Assembly (NCBI GenBank): GCA_013365365.1
Contig: JABVXU010000395.1
Coordinates: 1 to 50,362, forward strand
Direction of reading: 5' to 3'
DNA: 50,362 bases
From: Cruorifilaria tuberocauda
Lineage: Eukaryota > Nematoda > Chromadorea > Rhabditida > Onchocercidae
The translations under genes and the position numbers were made by a program. Position 1 is the first letter of the stretch. Each line of letters opens with the position of its first letter. A model generated the notes under the pieces. The model did no database searches, was not told the origin of the DNA, and saw only the letters and a program-made list of their open reading frames with translations. Shown here piece by piece: positions 23,160 through 35,100 of this stretch.

Positions 23160-26100
23160 TTAGACTGAAAGGAAATTGACGAACATATCCTCGAGTTCAT
23201 CATTATCTTGATCATCTGCCATTAGCGCTTCATACTCTTCTAAGCAATATCTATCCCAATCGTTCAATTCCTCTTCACCATCAGTCTGTAATTTATAAAA
23301 ATTTCTTTTAAAACAATTTCAAGAATTCATCGAAAGTGATAGGATTAACTTTTTCTTATAGGTAAAGTAATAGCTAAGTAATTAGAAACGACAAATAGTT
23401 TTTTTTTTCTTGTTCAATTAAATAATTTAAGCAAAAATCGAACCACTGTAGCTCGTTCTCCTTCACTGGCTTCCTGTTCATAGTACTTAACCCAATTAAC
23501 AAATGTATTGAAAAATCTTGTACATAAAGGGCATTTCTTTAGATCTGATAATGTGACGACATTCGGTTGCCTTGGTCGTATTAAATCTAATAGCTGTAAA
23601 AATATTATTCATTTTAAAACTTTCTAAAATATTCAGCGAATCGATATTAAGCTATTTATCGATTGAATTGTATTCATTTCAAAACAATAAATTAAAATAA
23701 TAAATTAAATAAAATAAATTAAATTCAAAATAATAATTGTCAGCGAATCGATATGTTTATCGATTGAATTGTATTCATTTCAAAATAATAAATTAAAATA
23801 ATCAATTAAATAAAATAAATTAAATTTAAAATAATAATTGTCAGCGAATCGATATGTTTATCGATTGAATTGTATTCATTTCAAAATAATCAATTAAATA
23901 AAATAAATTAAATTTAAAATAATAATTGTCAGCGAATCGATATGTTTATTGATTGAATTGTATTCATTTCAAAATAATAAATTAAAATAATAAATTAAAT
24001 AAAATAAATTAAATTCATAATAATAATTGTATTAATTTCAAAATAATAAATTAAATAAATTAATTTCAAAATAATAAATTAAATAATAAATTTGTAATGT
24101 AAATGTAATCACTTACATTACAAATTACATCATCAAAACGCATGGAATCGATATTATGTTGATCCATTTTATTTTTAACACCGTTGTAAAAGTATTCCAT
24201 TTCGTACATTGATAATAAACCATCACCATCTAAATCTAAGCATCGAAACCAATATTCCACGCTATAAAAATTTATCAAAATTCAATTAATTCAACAACAA
24301 TGGTTGTAGAATTAGAATTAGTTCAAGCTTATTCAGTTAGCAATAAATATAAGCTAACTGAATGAAATTTCGTTCAATTTATTTATCGATTAAAAATCTA
24401 ATAGTCAAATTAGTTAGCTGATAGATTATAAGATAGTAAGAGAAATAAGAAAATACAAAATACCTAGTAGGATGTCTTTTATCCTCTTCCGCCAGTAAAA
24501 ATGCTACAAAATCCGTATAACCGATAGTTTCAAGCGCTTCACGGATACGTTTACCTGCCGGTGTTCTCGTCACTGCTCCACTAAATATCCTATCGATAAT
24601 TTGTGGTGGAAGTGCTGAAAATGATTAGGTTAATTCTGTTCCATAGGTAGGAGATAAGTTATAACTTCACCATTTATAAGTTCTCATGAGTAGTTTTGAC
24701 GAAATAAGATAAGTAACTGCTGTTGTAATATAAAAGATAAATCAGGATATCCTAATAAATTAGCATATCTCTAAAAGAAAGCAAAACGTTGATATAATTA
24801 TTGGAATTAAATTAGAAAAATAAATTAGAATCAAATTTACGTATCAGTACATATTACTGCACTAACGATTTTTATCACTATTATTATATAATGGGATGTA
24901 ATCGTTATCATGATTATAATAATGATTTTATAGCTGATACAATGAATGCATATATAATTTTGGGAAATTATAAATAATCTCTAAATGTTTATCATTATGA
25001 AAAATTGATATTAAACATTCCTCACCTCCGTTACAATGTTGTGACATATCGATTTTGCTGATAATCAAATCATGATCTTTATCCAATTCATAAAATTTAC
25101 AATAAATTACATAGAAATGTTCGTAGCTAAAGTAATTTGTTATCGCATTGATATCATCCGTTGTTTCCAACTTTCTAACTGTCTAAAAAGTTATAAATGA
25201 AAAAAAAGAGATCGAAAAATTATAAATGTAACCTTTGACAGCTTCAAATTTTGCAACAGAAATCTAACGAACAAATATAGATTAAGTTAACTATAAAATA
25301 CTTAAATTATTTTATTCCTATACCTTTTTTATTCCTATAATTAAATTATTTTATTCCTATTCCTTCGTGGTATTTATTTTTTATGGAAATTAAAACTGAG
25401 AAAAAGTGGATTAATCCTTAAAATATTATAAACAGGTAACGGTAATCTCACGGCAATAAATTTTCAAATTCCTATTTTCTTACTTCTAGGAAATTTGAGC
25501 GACGTAATTCATTAATTGTAATTCGTCCAGTCCATGATCGATTCACTGCCCAAAATATCCTTACTATTACCTGAAATATGATGACTATCAAGCTTGAAAT
25601 TAATAAGTGAGCACAAAAAATGAAATAATTAAATCAATTTTACTATCAATCCTTTATATAAGCTTTAGATTACTTGACTTGAGATCATTTCACTTATATC
25701 TGAATTTCTAATTTAAAATATTTCAGTATCACAAATCAAATTTGATTCGAAAATTCTTTAATTATTACAAAAGAACAAACCGTTTCGACATATCTCGAAT
25801 GAAATTCTTCAGCTTCACGAAGAAAATGTAATCCTGGAAAGGTTTCGATGAGATCTTTAAGGATCGGTGCTAAATCTTCTTTGGTTAAATAATTTCGATG
25901 AGGCCCAGCTAATGTATATACAAAACGAGCTGCTTCATCATGTGCCACTGCGGTCATCCTGAAACGCACTAATATCACGTTTTTACGTCTAATTTAAACT
26001 TCACTCCAATTAATCCGAACCTCTAAAATCTTAATGCATGTATATGATATTTTGTTAATTATGATATAAAGTTTAAGGAAATCGCAGAAGATATTATTAC

Positions 26101-29100
26101 CTCAAAAATGATACGAATCATGATTATTGATATTTATATATTATTGCTAATCTTTCGTTAATCTTTAACTACTTTTAAAGAATTATATTCAATTTGAGAT
26201 TGAATTTTTAATATAAATTTCAAATCAGTGATAAGAGATTTTACTGATATTTGTATTTTAAATTTCGTTGTATGATAATGAAAATTAATGGTAGCAAAGT
26301 ACCTGTTCCACCAGGAAGCAAAATCAGCAAATGTAATTGATCTTGACAGATTGTTACAGCATGAATCATAAACAGCTCGTTTCCAGTAAATTGGAATACC
26401 AGCCGATCTACATATTTCTGCCATATCGATCATTCCCACCTAAATTAAATTTGAAAAACAAAAAGTTGCAATTTTCCGATATTTCATTCAGATCTACTAA
26501 TATACGATACCTTATTTCCAATTCTATTGAATAGATCGCTAACTCGTCTCAGTGCTGCTTCATTCTCGGATAGCGAAATGGGAATTCCTTTTGGGAAGAA
26601 GAATCTTAAAAGAAAAAAAGAGGTCAAAGGTGAACATTTTCCATAATTGAAAATAAACACACGATGAAATATTACAAGCAATCGATGTTCTGTGCCTTTC
26701 TTTTAACTAAAATTTGTTTATACTAACAAAAACATTGATCAGTTTGGTTCTGAAATTATTTTACCTACCTTGGAACATCGACAATTTGTACTTTCGGCAA
26801 AGGAGGAGTTGTAGGCCATTCCGGTTCCATTCCGGTTGTTCCTTTAATTCCATTCTGCTGCAAATGAAATTTAATGGTAATATAAATATCCACTCTCTTT
26901 TTTTTTCATTACAAATTCAAAGAAAAAACCATTCATTGAAAATCTGATACATCGTAATTATGTTAACATTTAATAATCAAGTAACGTGTAAACGTGAATC
27001 TGAAACTCACGTTACGTTTATCATTGCAACTTATGATTGATTCTAAAGTAGTAATGCAACATTTAACAAATATCTTGGACTTAAATTTTATAACGAAAAT
27101 AAAATGAAATGAAAAAATGAAAGGAAAAGATAAGTATCATACCAAAGTTTTTCCAGCGCTGATAATACTGTAAGGTTTATTAATGCTCGTTTTTGTCATT
27201 GTATTTTTCTTCTCCATACGTCGTTCCGCAATGCTTTGATACGATTTTAAATCCACATTTTCATCACTGAAATAATTTTGATAATAAATTTTCAACTATT
27301 CGGCTGATTGCAATCTTTCATTCTTGAAATCTTAATTGTTCCTCAATTGTTTCCTTTTTTTATCATGCTTAAAATGAGATCTATTATGTTATTTTTCTCA
27401 AATACTTTTATAATCCGTAACTGTCTGAGAAGTTTCTGATAAAGTTTTTGATAAAGTTTTTGATAAAGATTTGATAAAGATTTTTGATAAAGTATGAAAA
27501 AGAAACGAGAAATAGTTTTACCTTATTTTATTTTTAATTGTTGAAGACGTTATTGGTGATTGAAGTACAAAGTTTTTGGCTTCATGTAACTCTCTGTAAT
27601 ATCAGCGGCCATAAAGTCAATGATTGATTAACAAGGATAATCTTGAGATAATCATGGATAATCTTAATTTTTAATTAAATCATCATCAGGAAATTAAAAC
27701 GTACAAAATCGGAAATTGATCATCTATTTCTATTTGCTTAGTTGTTGCTGTTGTTGCCGGATTGTTTTCAATATTCTGATATGGAATTTCTTCCTGAAAT
27801 TGAAAATTTAATTTTGAAATCATTGTCAGTAAGAGAGAGAGGAAGAGAGAGAGAGAGAGAGAGAGAGAATTCTTTGGAAGTTAAATGAAAATAATCCCTT
27901 CCATGTTCTGTTAAATTTTAAATTCAAATTTGGAAGAACTTGGAATACTACTTGTCGCAGAAAAACATTCTAAAGATTTATCCCTTGAAAATTGAAATTT
28001 GCCGAGAATTATTTGCATGGCAAATAAAACTTCTGAAATGATCATTAATGGACAGTGCTTGCCATCTAAAAGTTATAAAAGTTTAAAAGTTATAAAGTTA
28101 TAATCATCCGATTAATGATTGGTTAATTCTAAAATTTCTGAAATTTTTAGTGAATGTACTCTTTCGGAAAATAATTTAGGAATTTCGAAAAAAAAAAAAC
28201 TTCCTATTTTAAAAAAGAAAAATCAATCGATATGAATGGCTTATGAGAATAATCTATTTAAAAATGAGCATAATAAAAGTTCGTGTAGAAAAAAGAGAGG
28301 AAATTTTATGATAACATTTTAATTAACACTGATAACACTATCATATCATACTGCTACCTAAATGAACAAATAGAGATTTGCGCTTGAATTTCTGATTATA
28401 GCTAGGTGAAAATATTTTATCGATAATAGTACGAAAAAACTTTGTCACTGTTTGCCATATTTTTATTTTCGTTTTTAAAGGAAAAATGTAGGAGCAAAAA
28501 AAAAAAAGTTAAACAACGAATGATGCTATCATGTACTTTTTAAAAAATGATATCAGACGATTTAGCTCATGCACTCAATTAATATTTCAGTATCCGATTA
28601 TTAGCTATAGTTATTTTATCGATTAAATCAATTCTGATGCAAAAGCAAATGTAGATTTTCAAATTCTATTTTTGAAATGTTTCTATTTTACTACATATCT
28701 TTTCAGGTTTTAGTAATAGAAAAGACTTTACTCAAAATTAATTAATTAATTAAATGATTTTCTTAGAACAATAGTTTTTTTCTTGAAATAATAATGATAA
28801 AAAGTGAAATAGTATTAGTATTTTAAAAAAGTGATAAATTATTTAAAATAATATAATGCTTGTTCGATTCTGTAAGTTCGGAAGTTCATGTATTCGTTAA
28901 ATAATATTAATTTTCTATTTCTATGATTGGAAGCTGTGATAAATGATAATGTTGGAGGAATAAATATTATCATTTACAACTGATATAGCTAATTGATATC
29001 GTCTGATAACTAATCACTAAACAAGATTTTAGAAAAGCAATAGGAATGAATAGGAAGGAAATATATAAGAAGGATAATCTTGAGATAATCATGGATAATC

Positions 29101-32100
29101 TTAATTCTTAATTAAATCTTCATCAGGAAATTAAAACATACAAAATCGGAAACTGATCATGATTATCTGTCCATTTCGTCGTTTACCTGTCTACTAAAAA
29201 AAAATATAATGAATAGGAAGGAAAGAATGAAACAAGAAAAGCTATCGGAAACGTTAAATTCACTCTGAAATTAGCACTTTAAAACAAAAAATTAACAAAA
29301 TATGCTATATCAGATATCCTTAGACTTATTTGGCCACTTATCATGGACTTATTTGGCCAGTTATCAATTTATCGCTAAATGAGAAAAGAACAAATCAATG
29401 TCGATAAATCAAAGATAGATTAGTTATAGAACTTTTAAATATATTTAGAGAAGAGATATTTTATCGCTGAATATTTCTCCTCGAAAAGAAATATTTAAAG
29501 TACCTTCAAATTTTAGATGCTAATTATTTAAACAATAACTATTAATTAATTAATAAGTCATGAAGCAACAATGAATAATATTTGTACTTCGACTCGATTG
29601 AAGAAGTCCAATGTTTTCTGGAACATGAATATGAAAATGAAAAATAAAAGTTTCGAACATGAAAAATGAAAAATAAAAGTTTCAGAAGAAGTAATCTTTC
29701 ATATTCTTCATTCAACATACATGAAGCTGAAGTAATTCAGGTTTTGAAGAAAAGCTATGATACTATCATTATCCCGAAATTAGAACAAATCATTTTCCAT
29801 CATATTTCGATAGCTAACGAAAAAAAAAGTAAAATTCATTATGTTAATTAATATTTCGTCATTCTGCTATAGAATGAATGACTTTATCATAAGGAATTCT
29901 TATCATAAATTGATAAATTCAAGAAACTAACTTCTTTTTCTTTTTTTTTTCTTTTAGTTTCAACAATTCTTAAATAAAAAATTGTACTGAGAATCCTTCC
30001 TATCATAAATATTTACTTTAGCTTATCGAAATGATAACTTCCGGATTATAACTGTAAATTTAGTGCTTGCTACTATATTAGTTTTATTTTTAGAAGAAAA
30101 GCATGAATTCTGCTGAAATAAAAGAATAAATTAATGATATCATAGCAATGATTCCAATGGATCAGAGAGATGTTGAACAGGTAAACAAACAGGTAGACAG
30201 GTAAACGACGAAATGGACAGATGAAATGCATTAGAAGAATGTGATGAAAAAGTGAGAGAAATGAAATGCGAAAGTGAACATTTCCCATTTCTCAAATTTA
30301 TCGGTCACCTGTACTTGTTCATTTAAATTAGAAGAACAGGTGTGCGATGCGACAGCAGAACAAATTACTTGTCAATATTTGCGCCAACTAAACTACTCCT
30401 ATCATATTTATCATTTCCTATCTCTATTTATAGAAGATAAATTAGTAAGGAAAAGGTGAAGCTACAGTTAGTATTTTAACGGTTTGATGTAGGATTCAAA
30501 AAATTCAAATTGAATAATGTTAGCTATAAAAAAAAGCGCAAATATCATATTGATGTATGAGTATAAAGATTATTTCATATGAAGAAATTTTGAAATAGTA
30601 CAAAATTACTTTAGCTAAATAATAAGGTAAAGGTAAACAGCTTTCACAATAATCAAAAGGTAAAGCAAATGAATATTTTAATACTTAATTGAATACTTAA
30701 ATAAAAATGAATGAATACTCAAATATGTTCATGTTATTTTAATTACATTTCTCCATTTTCTGATGCTTGGATATTTGATCGTTTGAAGATTTAAATTTGA
30801 ATGTTTAAATGCTACAAAATTTAAATGCTGATTAAAAAAGCAACAAAATTTTTTGAATTATTATAAAATCAATTGAAAATAATTTAATAAAATAAGTTTA
30901 ATAGCAAAAATATAGGTAAATGATTTAAATTGAAAATTTCTAATACCTTAGTTTCGATAGGTTGTTTAGATTGAGGAAATTCAAAAACTGATTCTAGATC
31001 AGTTGATGATGGTTGGATAGTACGTGTACCACTTAGATCAGCATGAATTATTGGCTTGGTACGATATACTGATGATCGAGGTGACATCGGTCCTAATGGT
31101 GATCTGATAGGAGAAGCCTGGAATAATTTATATTTAAGGTTAGCTGAATATTTTTAACAATGATACATTTTAGGTGTCACGTGTTCTGTAATAAATTTCA
31201 AATTAATTATTCATTTTAATTTGTATAAATAAAGAATCTCTTCTCTGTTCTCACAATACAAATATTGAGAGATAACTGTGATAAGATAAGATATTTCATA
31301 TGAAATGATAACTCATTGAAGTTTGTACTGATAAGGTTTGCTTGAAATTTTATAAATTTCCCATCGTTAATTTTAGTTTTAATTGCATTTCACAATCTCT
31401 CAAATTACTATTGTTTGAAAAATTGAAAATAAAAATAATAATTAAATTGTAACATGCTATATTTTCTATCATTTATTATATTTCAGTAATCAAATGAAAT
31501 GGAATAAACAGATTAAAGCAGTTCAAATTAAAATAAAAGTAGTAATTAAAATAAATAAAGTAATAATTGAAGTAAAAAAAAGTAGTAATTAAAATAAATA
31601 AAAAAGTAATTAAAATAAAATTAGTGATTAAAGTAATTAAATAAACTAACAATTTCATTCCTCTGTTTTTAAATTGTAACATGCTATATTTTCTATCATT
31701 TATTATATTTCAGTAATTAAATGAAATGGAATAAACAAATTAAAATAAAAGTAGTAATTAAAATAAATAAAGTAGTAATTAAAATAAATAAAATAGTAAT
31801 TAAAATAAATAAAAAAGTAATTAAAATAAAAGTAGTAATTAAAGTAATTAAATAAACTAACAATTTCATTCCGCTGTTTCTCTCCACTATTCAATGCGCA
31901 AGCAATTCGTAATAAATTCGGTGCTCCCGGTTTTTTCTCGAATTCGGATATGCGTGATGCAACGCTACCATTAGAAGGTATCGGGAAATTTGGTGCACTT
32001 CCAAAACGTACGCCACTACGATTCACGTAGATTGTTGCTGAATTATTTGCGAAAATTTTTCACATGATAAAAAATTAAAATATAAAAACAAAATCATGAA

Positions 32101-35100
32101 AATTGAAGAATATCTTTAAAAGATTTAAATCGTTAAATTTTAATTAATTACATTTATAATCTTTGAAAATTAATTTGTTGAAAAAACTTTAATGGCTTTT
32201 GCGTGTTTTTCAATCAGAATGTATTTCATGAAATTAATAATTCAAATATAAAAAAAAAAAATTACTTCCACGTGGTTCAAATCCAGCTTGTATTAGCTGT
32301 TCACGTATGTTATGCTTCGGTTTTGGATGTGGCAATCCACTGGGAGCATTATAGCTCGAGCTTGCATCGCTTGTAGCCTCAGGGCTTGGACTGTCCAATG
32401 ATATTGTACCATTCATTAATGATGCTAATGCTGAAATGAACAAAAAATGAAACTTATCATTTTCTTATCACTAATCTAATCAAAAATTGATTTTATCTCT
32501 GAATGATAACAAAGATAATTTATATTATTGAAAATAAATATTTTTCATTGAATAAAAATTATTAAAATTCTCGTTAATAAATATCTTTAACCTAAATTAT
32601 CATTCCAATGATAATAACGGTGATAACAACAGTAGTTTATATAATATTAAAATTGTATAAAATATATACTTAGAGACTTTCAAGCTTTGATTTAAGCAAA
32701 ATTTTTGATGTAATTTAATTAATTAATTGCTATTAACTCATTAACTTTGTTAGATTAACTTGTTAACTGTTAATTAATTAATTAACCGACGGCTAATATT
32801 GTATTTTCAGAAGAACGTTGCATTAAATACTTTAAATTTATGCTTGAATATCTATAAGTAATAAAGTATAAGTAATAAGCTCTGTAAGTTATGCACAAAT
32901 AACAATTGTTGATACTAACGTATTAAAATAAATTTGTAATTTCAATAACTCACATTCTCCTTTACTACGTGGACTAGACGTGGACAGGTCATCAAGCGGA
33001 AATTTCGCACAACCACTGCTACGATGAAGCGCATAATCGCTATTATTAAGTTCTGCTACCGCACTATCCAATGATGCAAAATTCGGTTCCGTAATATTTC
33101 CATTGATATTATTTTCCTTGACTTCTAGCTGTAAGGTATATTTTACTCGTTGAGAATCGATCAGTGAACTTTTGAAATGTCAAAATCAAAAGGTCAATCA
33201 TATTTTTCTATAACAATCAAAGATTAATATTTTTAAAAATGACCTTTTTTCTCTAATTTCATTACTACTATTATATTATTCTTAGCTTACATTAACTAAA
33301 GGAGTGATAGTTGATCGTCTACTGATAGCACGATCTGTTATTGGTGATGAACTTTTGACTGCTTCCAAAAAATCCGCCTTCCGTTTTGCTAAATTATCGC
33401 CGGAAAATCGTCGACCTGATCGACTTGTACCACTTGCACTAACCGATTCATTCAATAATTCCATACGTTGAGCAGCTGTTAGCGGTGATGAGATACGTGG
33501 CGTTACTGAAATTATTTCAAAAATTGTTTTAAATTTCAGATTAATATTGATTGATTACTTTTAATCAATTGAAACAATTGTCAATGAATGATACCTGAAC
33601 GATTCTTGATTGTTGCAGCCCAAAAATCACCTAATTCTCGACGTGATGTCGGACGTTGAAGTTCCGGCGCTTCAGCAGCACGACGTCTTTCAACAGCATT
33701 TGCAAGAAGCGATCCACGTCTAAAAGTATTATCATAATATTATGAACGAATCTGTTTTTTATTCCGTCAATTATGTTAATGTAAAAGGTCAATAATTAGC
33801 AATTAAGGTTAAGTAATTAATTAAGTTAAGCAATTACAGTTAACCTTTCATTGGAATTCAAATGTTCATTAACTGTAAGATTTCCTTGACTTGCTGATTT
33901 TGCAAGCGTTTTTTTCGATAAAGTTGAACCATTTGTTGCAAAATTATAATTACTCTCATTTGATGATTGTCCAATGCTACCAAAACGATCTCGCATCGTT
34001 GAAAATGATGACCTGAAATTGAAGCAATCATTTTTGAGAATGATTGAAGATTAAAGAGTATTCTCGATCACAAATCATTGAAGATCCAGAAAGTTTTTTT
34101 TAGTTTTGTTTTTAAAGTTTAAAAATAATCTTAAATTTGCACTATATCTATTTGTTTTTTTACTTCTATTCTTTGAAAGAGTTAAATTTCAGGATGAAAT
34201 TATAAGTTTTCAAATGATCATTTATTACACAAACCGCCATTCCTTCGTTGATCTTGACATGTTTCCTTTTTCCGGTAATAATGATCCGTCAAGAAATGCG
34301 TCTAAACTGGAATAATCAACGCAATGTGTCGGAGAAGATTTTGACGTACTTTCGATATTATCACTTCCTGTCTGTTCTCCTAGAAGTATCATTTTTTTAG
34401 AAGTATCACCTATTGTGCACTCTTTCTTTTAATACCTTATTGTTTTTTTTTTTTTAATTAATGATAAGTAAACAGTTGTAAGTAAGTTGTAAATTAAGTA
34501 TGAAATGATTTATTTAATCATTGATTTTTTTTAATCAATTCAATGATCGTGCAAAATTTCACATTTCAAAAGTAATCCTATCGTAAGTAATTATCCTATA
34601 TCAAGATTGATTTAATACAAAAATTACTTAATAAAGTAAATATTTAATCAATCATGATAAGTAAGATACGAATATTTAAACAACTATTGTAACAGTAATA
34701 AATATTAATTATATATTCTTTTATACTAAAGAGAAATTTCTTAAACAATTTAATTACCACTGAAGGAATGATTGTATTTGGAAGTGTTCAATGAATTTGA
34801 ACCATGTGATGATAAAATATTTCCTTGATGATTATTCGACTCGGAATTGTTACGTGACAAATAATGCCAATCTCGATCGATAATGTATGGAACATTAATT
34901 AATGCATCTTTATTAGATGCTTCTTTTGGTATTGATAATTCAACAATTGGATATGTTACGTTTGTCTGTTGAATTCCCGTTGGACGATACGTTAAACGTT
35001 GAACACGTCTATCGTCAACGCGATAGATCTAAAAATAGATGATTGAAATGATACGAGTAACAATTATACTTTTGAAATTTAAATTAAATTTTAAGCATAA

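Noticed and set aside
31476..32026. Phe/Tyr/Asn-rich open frames beside a PPP2R3 exon
   Set aside because: They are intron minisatellite read through from the real exon 32037-31862; the coding part ends at a good GTTAGT donor.
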